The notes under the pieces were generated by a model that saw only the letters and a program-made list of their open reading frames with translations, ran no database searches and was not told the DNA's origin. Shown piece by piece: positions 46,927 to 55,750 of a stretch of DNA of 64,000 bases. The DNA is from Buttiauxella massiliensis. GTDB lineage: Bacteria > Pseudomonadota > Gammaproteobacteria > Enterobacterales > Enterobacteriaceae. Within the stretch, counting starts at the first letter, position 1, and each line of letters opens with the position of its first letter. The stretch covers positions 62,001-126,000 of the forward strand of contig NZ_LR722658.1 in NCBI RefSeq assembly GCF_902500225.1, in the 5' to 3' direction. A program made the position numbers and the translations under genes.

Positions 46927-48054
46927 ATGTCTTGCCCGGTTATTGAGCTGACGCAACAGCTTATCCGCCGCCCTTCTCTGAGCCCTGACGACGCTGGCTG
47001 CCAGGCGCTGATGATTGAGCGACTACGTGCCATTGGTTTTACTATCGAGCACATGGATTTTGGCGACACGCAAAACTTCTGGGCATGGCGAGGAAAAGGC
47101 GAAACGCTGGCGTTTGCTGGCCATACCGACGTCGTGCCTTCAGGTGATGCCGACCGTTGGATTAACCCACCGTTTGAACCGACTATCCGTGATGGCATGC
47201 TATTTGGTCGTGGTGCTGCAGATATGAAAGGGTCGCTTGCCGCGATGGTGGTTGCTGCAGAACGTTTTGTGGCACAGAACCCGCGCCATAAAGGCCGCCT
47301 TGCATTTCTCATCACGTCTGATGAAGAAGCCAGTGCCAAAAATGGCACTGTGAAAGTAGTCGAAACATTAATGGCACGCCATGAAAGGCTCGATTACTGC
47401 CTGGTTGGTGAACCTTCCAGCACTGAAGTTGTAGGCGATGTGGTGAAAAACGGCCGCCGTGGCTCGTTGACCTGTAACCTGACCGTCCACGGTGTGCAAG
47501 GGCACGTTGCTTACCCGCATCTGGCTGATAACCCTGTTCATCGTGCAGCACCAATGCTGAATGAGCTGGTCAATATTGAGTGGGACAAAGGTAACGAGTT
47601 CTTCCCTGCCACCAGCATGCAGATTGCCAACGTTCAGGCCGGCACCGGCAGCAATAACGTAATTCCAGGCGATCTGTATGTACAGTTCAACTTCCGCTTC
47701 AGCACCGAACTGACTGATGAAGACATCAAGCAACGCGTTATTGCCCTGCTCGATAAGTATGAATTGCGTTATACCCTCGACTGGTGGCTTTCCGGCCAAC
47801 CGTTCCTTACGTCACGCGGGAAGCTGGTCGATGCGGTAGTGAATGCAGTTGAGCACTATAATGAGATCAGACCGCAACTGTTGACCACCGGTGGCACATC
47901 CGATGGGCGCTTTATCGCACGGATGGGGGCGCAGGTGGTGGAACTTGGACCAGTGAACGCGACTATTCATAAAATTAATGAGTGTGTTAACGCCGCTGAC
48001 CTGCAAATGTTGGCCCGTATGTATCAACGCATTATGGAGCAGCTTGTCGCCTGA
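46927..48054 (+). CDS. dapE: Succinyl-diaminopimelate desuccinylase DapE
   Basis: DapE removes succinate from N-succinyl-LL-diaminopimelate in the lysine/peptidoglycan pathway, using two zinc ions. The 375-residue protein, the E. coli length, has zinc ligands in [12 protein letters not shown] and [10 protein letters not shown], the catalytic and metal glutamates in TSDEEASA, and GGTSDGRF near the end. The ATG at 46927 follows GAGGTATAG. Confidence 0.97.
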   Translation: MSCPVIELTQQLIRRPSLSPDDAGCQALMIERLRAIGFTIEHMDFGDTQNFWAWRGKGETLAFAGHTDVVPSGDADRWINPPFEPTIRDGMLFGRGAADMKGSLAAMVVAAERFVAQNPRHKGRLAFLITSDEEASAKNGTVKVVETLMARHERLDYCLVGEPSSTEVVGDVVKNGRRGSLTCNLTVHGVQGHVAYPHLADNPVHRAAPMLNELVNIEWDKGNEFFPATSMQIANVQAGTGSNNVIPGDLYVQFNFRFSTELTDEDIKQRVIALLDKYELRYTLDWWLSGQPFLTSRGKLVDAVVNAVEHYNEIRPQLLTTGGTSDGRFIARMGAQVVELGPVNATIHKINECVNAADLQMLARMYQRIMEQLVA

Positions 48055-48088
48055 CAGGCCGCAATAAACATCAATCATAGCCAGATTA

Positions 48089-48189
48089 ATTGGCGTTGTG
48101 GCAAGGCAGCCAGGGAGCTTCTCCCGATGCGCTTACTTGAGTAAGTGATTCGGGGAAATGAGTGCAGCAAGCGCCGCCACAACGTCAAG
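48089..48189. repeat. ERIC-like element 6 (short variant), between dapE and ypfN
   Basis: About 100 bases bounded by inverted ends TTGGCGTTGTGGC and GCCACAACGTCAA. The core GCTTACTTGAGTAAGTGATT with CCCGA/TCGGGG on either side is ERIC-like. It is shorter than the ~126-base elements and its outer arms differ. It ends 25 bases before the ypfN start, so it lies in the ypfN leader if ypfN is read from dapE. Confidence 0.7.
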
Positions 48190-48214
48190 TAACAAGGCGA
48201 AAGAGGTTATACGC

Positions 48215-48406
48215 ATGGAATGGCTATCGCATTATTGGTGGATCATCGTACTGGTGCTGCTTCTGGGCATTTTCCTTAATGTGATTAAGGATCTGAAGCG
48301 TATTGATCCGAAGAAATATATGGCGAATAAACCTGAGCTTCCTCCTCATCGTGACTTTAACGATAAGTGGGATGACGAAGACGATTTCCCAAAGAAAAAG
48401 CCTTAA
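48215..48406 (+). CDS. ypfN: YpfN, UPF0370 small membrane protein
   Basis: A 63-residue protein with one N-terminal membrane helix ([19 protein letters not shown]) and an acidic C-terminal tail ([18 protein letters not shown]), as in E. coli YpfN. Function unknown. The ATG at 48215 was chosen because upstream codons are inside the ERIC-like repeat. Confidence 0.92.
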   Translation: MEWLSHYWWIIVLVLLLGIFLNVIKDLKRIDPKKYMANKPELPPHRDFNDKWDDEDDFPKKKP

Positions 48407-48416
48407 TTAACAAATG

Positions 48417-48438
48417 AGCGGGGAAATCCCCGCTTTTC
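48417..48438 (+). terminator. Intrinsic terminator of ypfN
   Basis: Stem AGCGGGG/CCCCGCT with loop AAAT, then TTT, 10 bases past the ypfN stop. Confidence 0.8.
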
Positions 48439-48501
48439 AGACTACCGAACCCTTCGCGTTTCTGGCATTCAGGCCAGTATCTACAGGCAAGCAGTCAAAA
48501 C

Positions 48502-49020
48502 TTAACGTTTTAATTTGGCTACATAAGGCAGATTTCTGTACTTATTTTCCCATGGCATGCCATATCCAATTAATAAGTCATCATTTTCCATCTCATATGC
48601 ATAATATTGTCTGACGGGGATATCTACCCGACCCGGTTTGACAAAAAGAACAGCAACACAGACCGATTTTGGCGTGTAGTTTTCTAAGATAAATTGAACA
48701 AGGCGCTTCATCGTTCCGCCTGACTCAATGGCATCATCAATGATGATGACATCCCGACCGCTGATATCGATATTCTGATGGAAAACTATCGCTGAATTAT
48801 TATTTCTGTCGCCTGGAGTATGCGGGCAGGCAATATAATCCATATTAATATCAAACTCTAACTGCCGGGTCAGGTCCGCAGTGAAGAGGATCCCGCCCGG
48901 TACAACCGTAATAATGACAGCGTCATTAAAATGCTGGTTGAGTTGTGCAGCAACCTTCGTCACGCCCTCAGCAATAGCCGATTCACTAATTATGATTTCA
49001 CCAACATGTTCATGTTTCAT
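48502..49020 (-). CDS. Divergent hypoxanthine phosphoribosyltransferase-like protein
   Basis: A 172-residue type I phosphoribosyltransferase of the HPRT group. The PRPP-binding motif is VIIIDDAIESGGTM (about residues 90-103) and the C-terminal hood is LLIGYGMPWENKYRNLPYVAKLK, both typical of Hpt. Two loops are unusual: the LKG loop that binds pyrophosphate reads PGG (VVPGGILFTADL), and the flexible-loop Ser-Tyr pair is replaced (ACPHTPGDRNNNS). It may act on a different base or be less active. It is not the E. coli hpt or gpt locus. The gene is in parts more AT-rich than its neighbours and is divergent from a HAD phosphatase gene. Confidence 0.8.
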   Translation of the reverse strand: MKHEHVGEIIISESAIAEGVTKVAAQLNQHFNDAVIITVVPGGILFTADLTRQLEFDINMDYIACPHTPGDRNNNSAIVFHQNIDISGRDVIIIDDAIESGGTMKRLVQFILENYTPKSVCVAVLFVKPGRVDIPVRQYYAYEMENDDLLIGYGMPWENKYRNLPYVAKLKR

Positions 49021-49339
49021 AGAAATTTCTCTTTAGTTATCAGAGTAATCAACAGATTCAGAATTCGTTAAAACCCTTACTGGCCAGACTCGTCACCCCC
49101 GGCAAGCTCCTGCCGCGCATACCTCTAACAGCATATGTTCTGAAAATAAATCTATCATAAACTATCACCGAGGCGATTTTTTAGATCTAAATATTGCACA
49201 AAAATACACTAACGAGCATCATCGAGCATAATTAAACCACCATAACATGTGCGTAATGTCGCACAACCCACCATGCTTTGTTAGATTCGAATATCACCTG
49301 ACGTCGTCAAAAACTCCAACACATAGAGGCTCTGACCTA
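49021..49339. promoter_or_regulatory. Divergent control region of the HPRT/HAD cassette
   Basis: This 319-base gap between divergent genes carries several symmetric elements: a direct repeat CGAGCAT at 49213-49219 and 49223-49229 (10-base spacing, one helical turn), an inverted repeat TGTGCG-N6-CGCACA at 49248-49265, and TCTAACA (49124-49130) facing TGTTAGA (49279-49285). Any of them could be the operator for the nearby DeoR-type regulator. None can be assigned from sequence alone. Confidence 0.45.
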
Positions 49340-50128
49340 ATGATTAAACTTATTATTACTGACCTGGATGGCACATTTCTGAATAGTAACGGCGATTATG
49401 ACAGGGCGTTATTCATGGAGGTCAGCGAACTAATGGCCGAAAAGGGTGTTCACTTCGCAGCCTGTACCGGAAAACAGTGCGACAGGGTTGAGGAGTTGTT
49501 TGGAGACTACAGCAGAAACCTGTGGATTGTGGGAGACAGCGCAACCCGAATCAAACATGACGGGAAATTTGTTTATCAGTCACTGATGGGCTTACGCATC
49601 ATTAATACCCTTCAGGAAGTTAATTCTCAACATGTCATCATCGCCTGTACTTCAGAGGGGGCAGTGATCCGCGCCGACCTTGCGCAAAGGCTGAAGGATA
49701 AGGTACGAAATTCGTATTCCAGTATGATTGAAGTAGACGACCTGAGTGCGCTGACATCTGATTTTGTTAAAATTACAGTGTATGACGAGGAAGGTCATTG
49801 CCCACAGACTCGACCTCACCTGTCCACTTTCGAAAATGAAGTTTACATTGTGGTGTCAGAAGCGGCGTGGATTGATATTGCGGACTATGGTGTTCACAAA
49901 GGAACCACCATACAAAAGCTCCAGGAACTGCTTGGTGTCAGTAAGCACGAAACCATGGCTTTCGGCGATGGCTACAACGATATTGAGTTGCTCGCAATGG
50001 CCGAATACAGTTTTGCAATGCGCAATGCCTTCGAGGAAACCAAGGCGGTTGCAAATTTTATCACTGGATATAATGACGCAAATGCAGTCCAGGAAACGAT
50101 CAAACGAATGTTGGCTCTTCAGTCCTAA
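49340..50128 (+). CDS. Cof-type HAD-IIB hydrolase
   Basis: A 262-residue phosphatase of the haloacid dehalogenase superfamily, subclass IIB (Cof type). Motif I is ITDLDGTFLNS with nucleophile D8 and D10, motif II is AACTGKQ, the motif III lysine is at GVHKGTTIQKL, and motif IV is AFGDGYNDIELLAMAEYSFAM. Such enzymes dephosphorylate sugar phosphates or nucleotides; the substrate here is unknown. The ATG at 49340 puts motif I at the N-terminus as expected; the longer frame is not needed. It lies between the HPRT-like gene and a DeoR regulator. Confidence 0.87.
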   Translation: MIKLIITDLDGTFLNSNGDYDRALFMEVSELMAEKGVHFAACTGKQCDRVEELFGDYSRNLWIVGDSATRIKHDGKFVYQSLMGLRIINTLQEVNSQHVIIACTSEGAVIRADLAQRLKDKVRNSYSSMIEVDDLSALTSDFVKITVYDEEGHCPQTRPHLSTFENEVYIVVSEAAWIDIADYGVHKGTTIQKLQELLGVSKHETMAFGDGYNDIELLAMAEYSFAMRNAFEETKAVANFITGYNDANAVQETIKRMLALQS

Positions 50129-50190
50129 CATCTGCTTGCGCAAGCCATCAGTGAAGGTTCACTCCAGCCTTCACTGATGTGGATTTGAGG

Positions 50191-50955
50191 CTAATCAACA
50201 ATCTCGATGCGAAGATTTTCGCTACTGAAATCCTGCACTCGGGTTTCACGGCTCACCACGACAATATCAATAGCATCACAGGTAGCAACTTTGTATCTCG
50301 CCACCTGACACATTTTATCTGCAATGACCGCAGCAATAACTTCATTACTCTGAGCGATGACTTCTTTTTTAAAACAGGCATCTTCGTAGTATACGGCTGT
50401 GAGCCCAGCCTGTGGGTCGAGGCCACAAACACCGATAAATGTCTGGTCAAAAATCATATTACGGACCTGGTTTACGGTATCTAAACCTAAAGTGCTCCCT
50501 GTTTTGGGACTCACCTTTCCTCCCAACAGAATCAACTCCCCTGACTGTCTACTGCTTAATGCAGAGGCAATTTGTGGCGAATTTGTCACGATGGTGAGTT
50601 CAAAAGTCTCAGGGATAAAATCCACCATCGCCAGATACGTTGAACCAGCGTCGATGAAAATACAGGTATCCGGCTTTATCAATTCAGCGCATCGTCTGGC
50701 AACATCTGACTTCTCAGAAACACTCTGTGCCACACGGGTTTCAAAGCTCGCTGATTGCTGAAGCTGACAGACAGCCCCTCCGTAGACTTTTTTACATAAA
50801 CCTTTGCGGGCCAGAACCTGAAGATCACGGCGAATGGTATGTTCTGAAACACCGAGTTGGCGGGCAATATCGGCACCAATCACCCTGCCAGTTTCAGTAA
50901 GCATTTGATGAATAAGATCCTGCCGCTGCTCAGGGAAAGCATCATAATCGATCAC
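50191..50955 (-). CDS. DeoR/GlpR-family transcriptional regulator
   Basis: A 254-residue regulator. The N-terminal helix-turn-helix is IGADIARQLGVSEHTIRRDL (about residues 26-45), and the C-terminal DeoR sensor domain has the effector-site strings FIDAGSTYLAMVDFIP, VTNSPQIASAL and LLGGKVSPKTGSTLG. This family senses phosphorylated sugars. The GTG at 50955 has GAGG 6 bases upstream and is preferred over a TTG at 50967. It is convergent with the HAD gene and probably controls the HAD and HPRT-like genes. Confidence 0.88.
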   Translation of the reverse strand: MIDYDAFPEQRQDLIHQMLTETGRVIGADIARQLGVSEHTIRRDLQVLARKGLCKKVYGGAVCQLQQSASFETRVAQSVSEKSDVARRCAELIKPDTCIFIDAGSTYLAMVDFIPETFELTIVTNSPQIASALSSRQSGELILLGGKVSPKTGSTLGLDTVNQVRNMIFDQTFIGVCGLDPQAGLTAVYYEDACFKKEVIAQSNEVIAAVIADKMCQVARYKVATCDAIDIVVVSRETRVQDFSSENLRIEIVD

Positions 50956-51109
50956 GAAAAACCTCAATCAAACACAACATTGCATGAAGCATAACATGGA
51001 TAAATTATCTCAGCAGGAACGTGACGTTCTGGTGTGCCTTTAGACTCCCCCTGTGTTCAAAATCCAGAAGAAGTCTATAGGCAGGAGGGACTTCACTAAG
51101 ACCGGGTTT

Positions 51110-51808
51110 TCAAAGAAACTCAACAATATCATCGTTGTTTGGCTTACCGCCGCTGAGCGCCTCATCGAAGTAGTGCTTCGGCACGGTATAACGCAGGTGA
51201 TCGAGCGCAATCTGAATACTGCGGTCATCTATCGCATGGCCCAAATCGTCAATCACATCCAGCGTCACATCACCACCCAGTTGCGTTAACTGTTCATGAG
51301 CATCAAAGGCATGCTTCACATCAATCACTTTATCAACGTCGCCATGAATCAAATGAATAGTGGTTGAAGTTGAGGCATTTTGCGGAAGTTGCGCATAACG
51401 GCCATTAAAAGCCACCACGCGAGAGGCCAGTTCTGACTGTGCTTTCACACCCTCAAGCGCCATGATTGCCCCTTGCGAGAAACCGATCAGAGCTGTGGCA
51501 TTCGCAGGCACGCCACTGTCTTTTTGCAAGTCACGCACCACCTGGACAAATATTGGCATGATGGCATCAACTCGTGCCTGGCGGTTTTCTTCCGTGACTC
51601 CCGCAACGGAAAACCACTCACGGCCTTGATACGGGCCGCTGGGTGCCGGGCCACCAATGCTGACCACCAGCGCTTCCGGGAAATGTGGCGCAAACCAGCT
51701 ACCAATTTCCCCCATTGCTACCGGGTTATCGCCAACACCATGAAATAACAAAATCAGTTGCTTAGCCGGGCTGGCTGGGCTTTGAACTACAAAATGGTCG
51801 TGTTTCAT
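51110..51808 (-). CDS. ypfH: YpfH, carboxylesterase-like alpha/beta hydrolase
   Basis: A 232-residue serine hydrolase of the phospholipase/carboxylesterase family, the E. coli length. The nucleophile lies in ALIGFSQGAIMALEG, the oxyanion region in LFHGVGDNP, the aspartate probably in HLIHGDVDKVIDV and the histidine in DLGHAID. Esterase activity has been shown for E. coli YpfH; the natural substrate is unknown. Confidence 0.94.
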   Translation of the reverse strand: MKHDHFVVQSPASPAKQLILLFHGVGDNPVAMGEIGSWFAPHFPEALVVSIGGPAPSGPYQGREWFSVAGVTEENRQARVDAIMPIFVQVVRDLQKDSGVPANATALIGFSQGAIMALEGVKAQSELASRVVAFNGRYAQLPQNASTSTTIHLIHGDVDKVIDVKHAFDAHEQLTQLGGDVTLDVIDDLGHAIDDRSIQIALDHLRYTVPKHYFDEALSGGKPNNDDIVEFL

Positions 51809-51882
51809 GGTGTTCTCCTTTAGTTTCTGGAGATGACTATACGCCGGGATTCCATGATGACCATACCGTTTGACTGAATGAG

Positions 51883-53898
51883 TTAGTGGAAAAATTGCAA
51901 TTGCATAAGCGTATTTTTCAGCTCAATACACTGTTGCTCATCGAGTTTTTCCAGCGCCTTTTGCACTTCCTGCCGCATCACAATTAACAATGCTTTACGT
52001 CCGGAAATACGTAATTGCAGGCAAAGTGACTCCACACTTAGACATTGTTGTACTCGGCCACGTAGCGCGTTAAGGGGTAAATCACTGGTGAGCAACAAAC
52101 GATTCAAAGAGCCCAGGCAGGCCTCCACAGGGCGATGCCCAAAGGCGAAGCCTGCCAACTCCAGCCAATCATCACTGTTTAGCGCAGCCTTTTCATCAGG
52201 GATAACAGGTAAGGATTGGTCAATCCACGGTTGCAACCACCTAATATCGCGCTGTAGCCGCTGCTGCTCGTGACCAGTCAAAGCCTCACCTTGCTTAGTT
52301 AACGGCAATAACGCCATCGCCGTATAGCAGCCACTGCTGGCCTCCCGGTGACTTCCTACGCGCACCAACCGAAAGCCACAGCTTTCCCAAAAGCGCCATA
52401 ACTCGTTGGTAAAACCAAAACTCACCGAAAGATAATCAGCAGCAAACGTTGCGTGAGCTTTCACTTTGGCAATCATCTGTTGGCCGATTTGCTGACGCTG
52501 GCGTAGTGGATGCACAGCAATACGGCTGACGCGCAATCCTTTAAGCGTTGCGGCTAATGGACTACCGCCATGGGCTGCCAGCGATTGCGCCACTAAATTT
52601 CCACGTGGGCGCCGAAATCCAGCCCACACCGCCCGACTGAGATCCTCATGAAGCCCACCCTCCTCCACAAGCCAGGTCGCCCCAATCGTTTCCCCACGGC
52701 TGATTGCCGCAATAAAGTGCTGCCCCGGAGCATCCAGCATCCGACGCCAGTCCAGTGGTGAAGTACGATAATGTGCGCCAGACAGTAAGCGGTACATCTG
52801 TTGTAGTTGTTGCGATGGTTGTAACTCGCTGGCTCGTTCAATGACCTGCAAAGAAATCATACCTTGCGGGGCTGTCGTTATGTCGATTTCATCAAATAGC
52901 AAAACAGCGTCAATTAACTTTTCCAGCGGATCATTTGCAGCCCAACGGATGGGAGTTGAAAGGGTGTAGCGCGTCAGTTCGTCGAGACTTGCGCAGAACT
53001 TGAGTACAAACCCGCGTCCTGTTCCTTCGTAACCCTGAACCGTGGTGGTGAGTAAAGCCCGTGGAAAATGGGAAATTAGCTGGCGTAGCTGGGGGGCCGG
53101 AAGAGCTGCGGCTTCATCAATGATGAGCCAGTCGGCCTGAAATGCATCGGGGTTGGCAAGCAGTGCGTCAGGCGCAACAAAGTTAAAGCGATCGCCAGCA
53201 TGCTCAGCGAGCACATCTGTCGCCGCTTTTCCGGGAGCGGTTACCAGCCCTTTGCCTGGAATCCTTTGCAGTAACATTCCCGCCAGCGCAGATTTACCAC
53301 GCCCTCTCGGTGCGGTAACCACCGCAACGCCCGCAGACATGTTCAAAAGCTCATCCAGAATAGCGGCCTGCTCTGCAAAAGGTGCACCATTGGCTGCATG
53401 CCATTTTGGACGTGGCGAGAAATCAGGGATTTGCAGCGGCTGATGCTGCTGCCAGAGCACGCATTCGTTATCAACACTGATACAGTGCTGTAGATGAGCG
53501 ATAAAATGTGGTGTGGGAATCGCTTCCGGCTGCTCACTCCAGCGGTTTGAATCGCAATCTGGCTGCATCGACCAATTGTCCCATTCGGGAGCCAGCAGAA
53601 CTAACCAACTGCCCGCTTTAAGCGTTCCCGCAAGGGCTGCCAGCGATTCAGCATCCAACCCTTCTCTTGCATCAAAGACCGCATGCAGAAACTCACGACC
53701 CAATAGAGTGCGCAGTGCCGACGTTGCACAATGAAGCGGCAATTCCGGTGCGGCCCCAACCCATAGCCAGTCACCGGGTAATTGCCGGGTAAGAGATTGT
53801 ACCTGCTGGCTACTCCAGGTTTTCTCACCCGCCATGATAATCATACGGCGAATACCAGCATCAGCCATACTGGCGGTTGCTTGCCTTAGCAGCTCCAT
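51883..53898 (-). CDS. tmcA: tRNA(Met) cytidine acetyltransferase TmcA
   Basis: TmcA makes N4-acetylcytidine at the wobble position of elongator tRNA-Met, using ATP and acetyl-CoA. From the ATG at 53898 the product has 671 residues, the E. coli length; a GTG at 53916 is an alternative but has a poorer ribosome site. Visible parts are a helicase-like domain with Walker A APRGRGKSALAG and the DEAA box in WLIIDEAAALP, then a GNAT domain (RVSRIAVHPLRQRQQIGQQM) and a C-terminal tRNA-binding region. ypfJ lies 24 bases upstream of this start. Confidence 0.95.
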   Translation of the reverse strand: MELLRQATASMADAGIRRMIIMAGEKTWSSQQVQSLTRQLPGDWLWVGAAPELPLHCATSALRTLLGREFLHAVFDAREGLDAESLAALAGTLKAGSWLVLLAPEWDNWSMQPDCDSNRWSEQPEAIPTPHFIAHLQHCISVDNECVLWQQHQPLQIPDFSPRPKWHAANGAPFAEQAAILDELLNMSAGVAVVTAPRGRGKSALAGMLLQRIPGKGLVTAPGKAATDVLAEHAGDRFNFVAPDALLANPDAFQADWLIIDEAAALPAPQLRQLISHFPRALLTTTVQGYEGTGRGFVLKFCASLDELTRYTLSTPIRWAANDPLEKLIDAVLLFDEIDITTAPQGMISLQVIERASELQPSQQLQQMYRLLSGAHYRTSPLDWRRMLDAPGQHFIAAISRGETIGATWLVEEGGLHEDLSRAVWAGFRRPRGNLVAQSLAAHGGSPLAATLKGLRVSRIAVHPLRQRQQIGQQMIAKVKAHATFAADYLSVSFGFTNELWRFWESCGFRLVRVGSHREASSGCYTAMALLPLTKQGEALTGHEQQRLQRDIRWLQPWIDQSLPVIPDEKAALNSDDWLELAGFAFGHRPVEACLGSLNRLLLTSDLPLNALRGRVQQCLSVESLCLQLRISGRKALLIVMRQEVQKALEKLDEQQCIELKNTLMQLQFFH

Positions 53899-53922
53899 GG
53901 CTTGCGTCCTTGTCACATCTCG

Positions 53923-54798
53923 TTATTTGGCGGTATTACCGAAGGTATTGCACTGCGCCGGGTCGCCGCTATCGAAACCGCGTTTGAACCAGGTATAGCG
54001 CTGTTCTGAAGTGCCATGGGTGAAGCTGTCGGGAACTACGCGTCCCTGACTCTGTTGTTGCAGTTTATCATCGCCAATCGCTTCAGCTGCATTCAACGCT
54101 TCCTGCAAATCTCCGGCATCCAACACTTCTTGTTTTTGCATGCTGTTACCCCAGACACCCGCGAAGCAATCAGCCTGCAATTCCATTTTTACAGAAAGAC
54201 GATTGCCCTCCGCCTGGCTTACACCCTGCTGGAGCTGGCGGACTTTCGGTTCAATCCCTAACAATTTCTGCACGTGGTGGCCGACTTCATGAGCAATGAC
54301 ATAGCCTTGAGCGAAATCACCATCAGCGCCCAGTTTGCTTTTCATTTCATCATAGAAAGAGAGATCGATATACACCGTGCTGTCAGCCGGGCAGTAGAAA
54401 GGCCCCATGATTGACTGACCAGTGCCACAACCAGTACGCGTACTGCCACGATACATCACCAGTTTTGGTGGTTGATAAGTACGCCCCATCTTCTGGAAAA
54501 CTTCTCCCCAGGAGTCCTCGGTCGTGGCCAGAATAACCCGGGTAAATTTAGCGGCTTCGTCATCGTTAGGACTGATAGATCGTTGCGTAGATTGCTGTTG
54601 CGGAACTGGCTGCCCACCGAGCATTGAGGTGAGATCGACACCATAATAGCTCGCCACAACGACCACTATTAATAAGATGATACCGCCTTTACCGCCGGGT
54701 AAGCGGAATCCACCACCACCGCCTCCGAAGCTTGGGCCAGAAGAGTTGTTTCGTCTGTCTTCAACATTGTCGCTTTCGCGACGACCTTGCCAGCGCAT
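53923..54798 (-). CDS. ypfJ: YpfJ, putative neutral zinc metallopeptidase
   Basis: A 291-residue membrane-anchored protein with one N-terminal helix ([19 protein letters not shown]) after a Gly-rich cytoplasmic start. The extracytoplasmic domain has a zincin motif in [15 protein letters not shown] and a downstream [11 protein letters not shown] that supplies the third ligand. Family: putative neutral zinc metallopeptidase. Substrate unknown. The ATG at 54798 has GAGG 6 bases upstream. Confidence 0.94.
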   Translation of the reverse strand: MRWQGRRESDNVEDRRNNSSGPSFGGGGGGFRLPGGKGGIILLIVVVVASYYGVDLTSMLGGQPVPQQQSTQRSISPNDDEAAKFTRVILATTEDSWGEVFQKMGRTYQPPKLVMYRGSTRTGCGTGQSIMGPFYCPADSTVYIDLSFYDEMKSKLGADGDFAQGYVIAHEVGHHVQKLLGIEPKVRQLQQGVSQAEGNRLSVKMELQADCFAGVWGNSMQKQEVLDAGDLQEALNAAEAIGDDKLQQQSQGRVVPDSFTHGTSEQRYTWFKRGFDSGDPAQCNTFGNTAK

Positions 54799-54878
54799 AG
54801 TCGACCTCATTATTCACAACTTGTAATAAGTAGATCGTAGGTGGTTAATTCCAGGATTACCATAGGAAACAAGACGTG

Positions 54879-54909
54879 AAAAAGCCGAATGTGAGAACAC
54901 ATTCGGCTT
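54879..54909 (-). terminator. Intrinsic terminator of purC
   Basis: A 12-bp perfect stem AAGCCGAATGTG/CACATTCGGCTT with loop TTCT on the minus strand, followed by TTT, 20 bases past the purC stop. Confidence 0.9.
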
Positions 54910-54929
54910 CATAAGAATCGTGCGAGATT

Positions 54930-55643
54930 TTAGTCTAATTGAACGCCAAGACGACGAGCGACTTCTTCATAAGCTTCAATCAGGCCACCAAGGCTCTGGC
55001 GGAAACGGTCTTTGTCCATCTTGTCGAGGGTTTCTTTGTCCCACAAGCGGCTACCGTCTGGGGAAAACTCATCACCCAGTACAACCTCGCCGTTGAACAA
55101 ACCAAATTCCAGCTTGAAATCGACCAGGATCAGACCCGCGTCATCAAACAGTTTGCTCAGAACATCGTTAGCTTTGTAGCTCAACTCACGCATACGAGCC
55201 AAATTCTCTTTGTTCACCCAACCAAAGGTTTCACAGTAAGATTCATTGACCATCGGATCATGCATCGCATCGTTTTTCAGGAACAGGTCAAACAGCGGTG
55301 GATTCAGCTCAATGCCTTCTTCAATACCGAGGCGTTTAACCAGTGAGCCTGCCGCACGGTTACGAATTACACACTCAACCGGCACCATATCCAGCTTTTT
55401 CACCAGCACTTCGTTGTCGGAGAGCAGAGCTTCCATTTGCGTAGGAATGCCCGCCTCTTCCAGTTTAGTCATAATGAAATGGTTGAACTTATTGTTCACC
55501 ATGCCTTTACGGTCAAACTGTTCAATACGAGCACCATCTCCTGCTGAAGTATCATTGCGGAATTCGAGCACCAACAGATCCGGATTTTCCGTGCTGTATA
55601 CGGTTTTCGCTTTGCCACGATACAACTCAGCTTGCTTTTGCAT
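54930..55643 (-). CDS. purC: SAICAR synthetase PurC
   Basis: PurC joins aspartate to carboxyaminoimidazole ribotide with ATP in purine synthesis. The 237-residue protein has the signatures [28 protein letters not shown] and [11 protein letters not shown]. It stands as its own unit: a PurR box lies 50 bases upstream and a terminator follows. Confidence 0.97.
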   Translation of the reverse strand: MQKQAELYRGKAKTVYSTENPDLLVLEFRNDTSAGDGARIEQFDRKGMVNNKFNHFIMTKLEEAGIPTQMEALLSDNEVLVKKLDMVPVECVIRNRAAGSLVKRLGIEEGIELNPPLFDLFLKNDAMHDPMVNESYCETFGWVNKENLARMRELSYKANDVLSKLFDDAGLILVDFKLEFGLFNGEVVLGDEFSPDGSRLWDKETLDKMDKDRFRQSLGGLIEAYEEVARRLGVQLD

Positions 55644-55692
55644 CTTTCTTACTCCAGGTGTGATTTAACTAAAAATTCCGCTATCTGTGTCT

Positions 55693-55708
55693 ACGCACAC
55701 GTTTGCGT
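55693..55708 (-). promoter_or_regulatory. PurR operator of purC
   Basis: ACGCAAACGTGTGCGT on the minus strand matches the PurR consensus palindrome ACGCAAACGTTTGCGT at 15 of 16 positions. It lies 50 bases upstream of the purC start, where PurR would block the promoter when purine bases are plentiful. Confidence 0.92.
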
Positions 55709-55714
55709 AGCCTA

Positions 55715-55745
55715 ACAGAAAAAAGGCCAGAGAGCTCTGGCCTTT
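55715..55745 (-). terminator. Intrinsic terminator of the dapA-bamC operon
   Basis: On the minus strand AAAGGCCAGAG pairs with CTCTGGCCTTT and is followed by a T-run, directly past the bamC stop. Confidence 0.9.
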
Positions 55746-55750
55746 AAATG

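Noticed and set aside
48502-50955. HPRT/HAD/DeoR cassette considered as a phage-defence island
   Set aside because: No nuclease, toxin, membrane effector, cyclic-nucleotide synthase, integrase or attachment site is present; metabolic salvage fits the families better.
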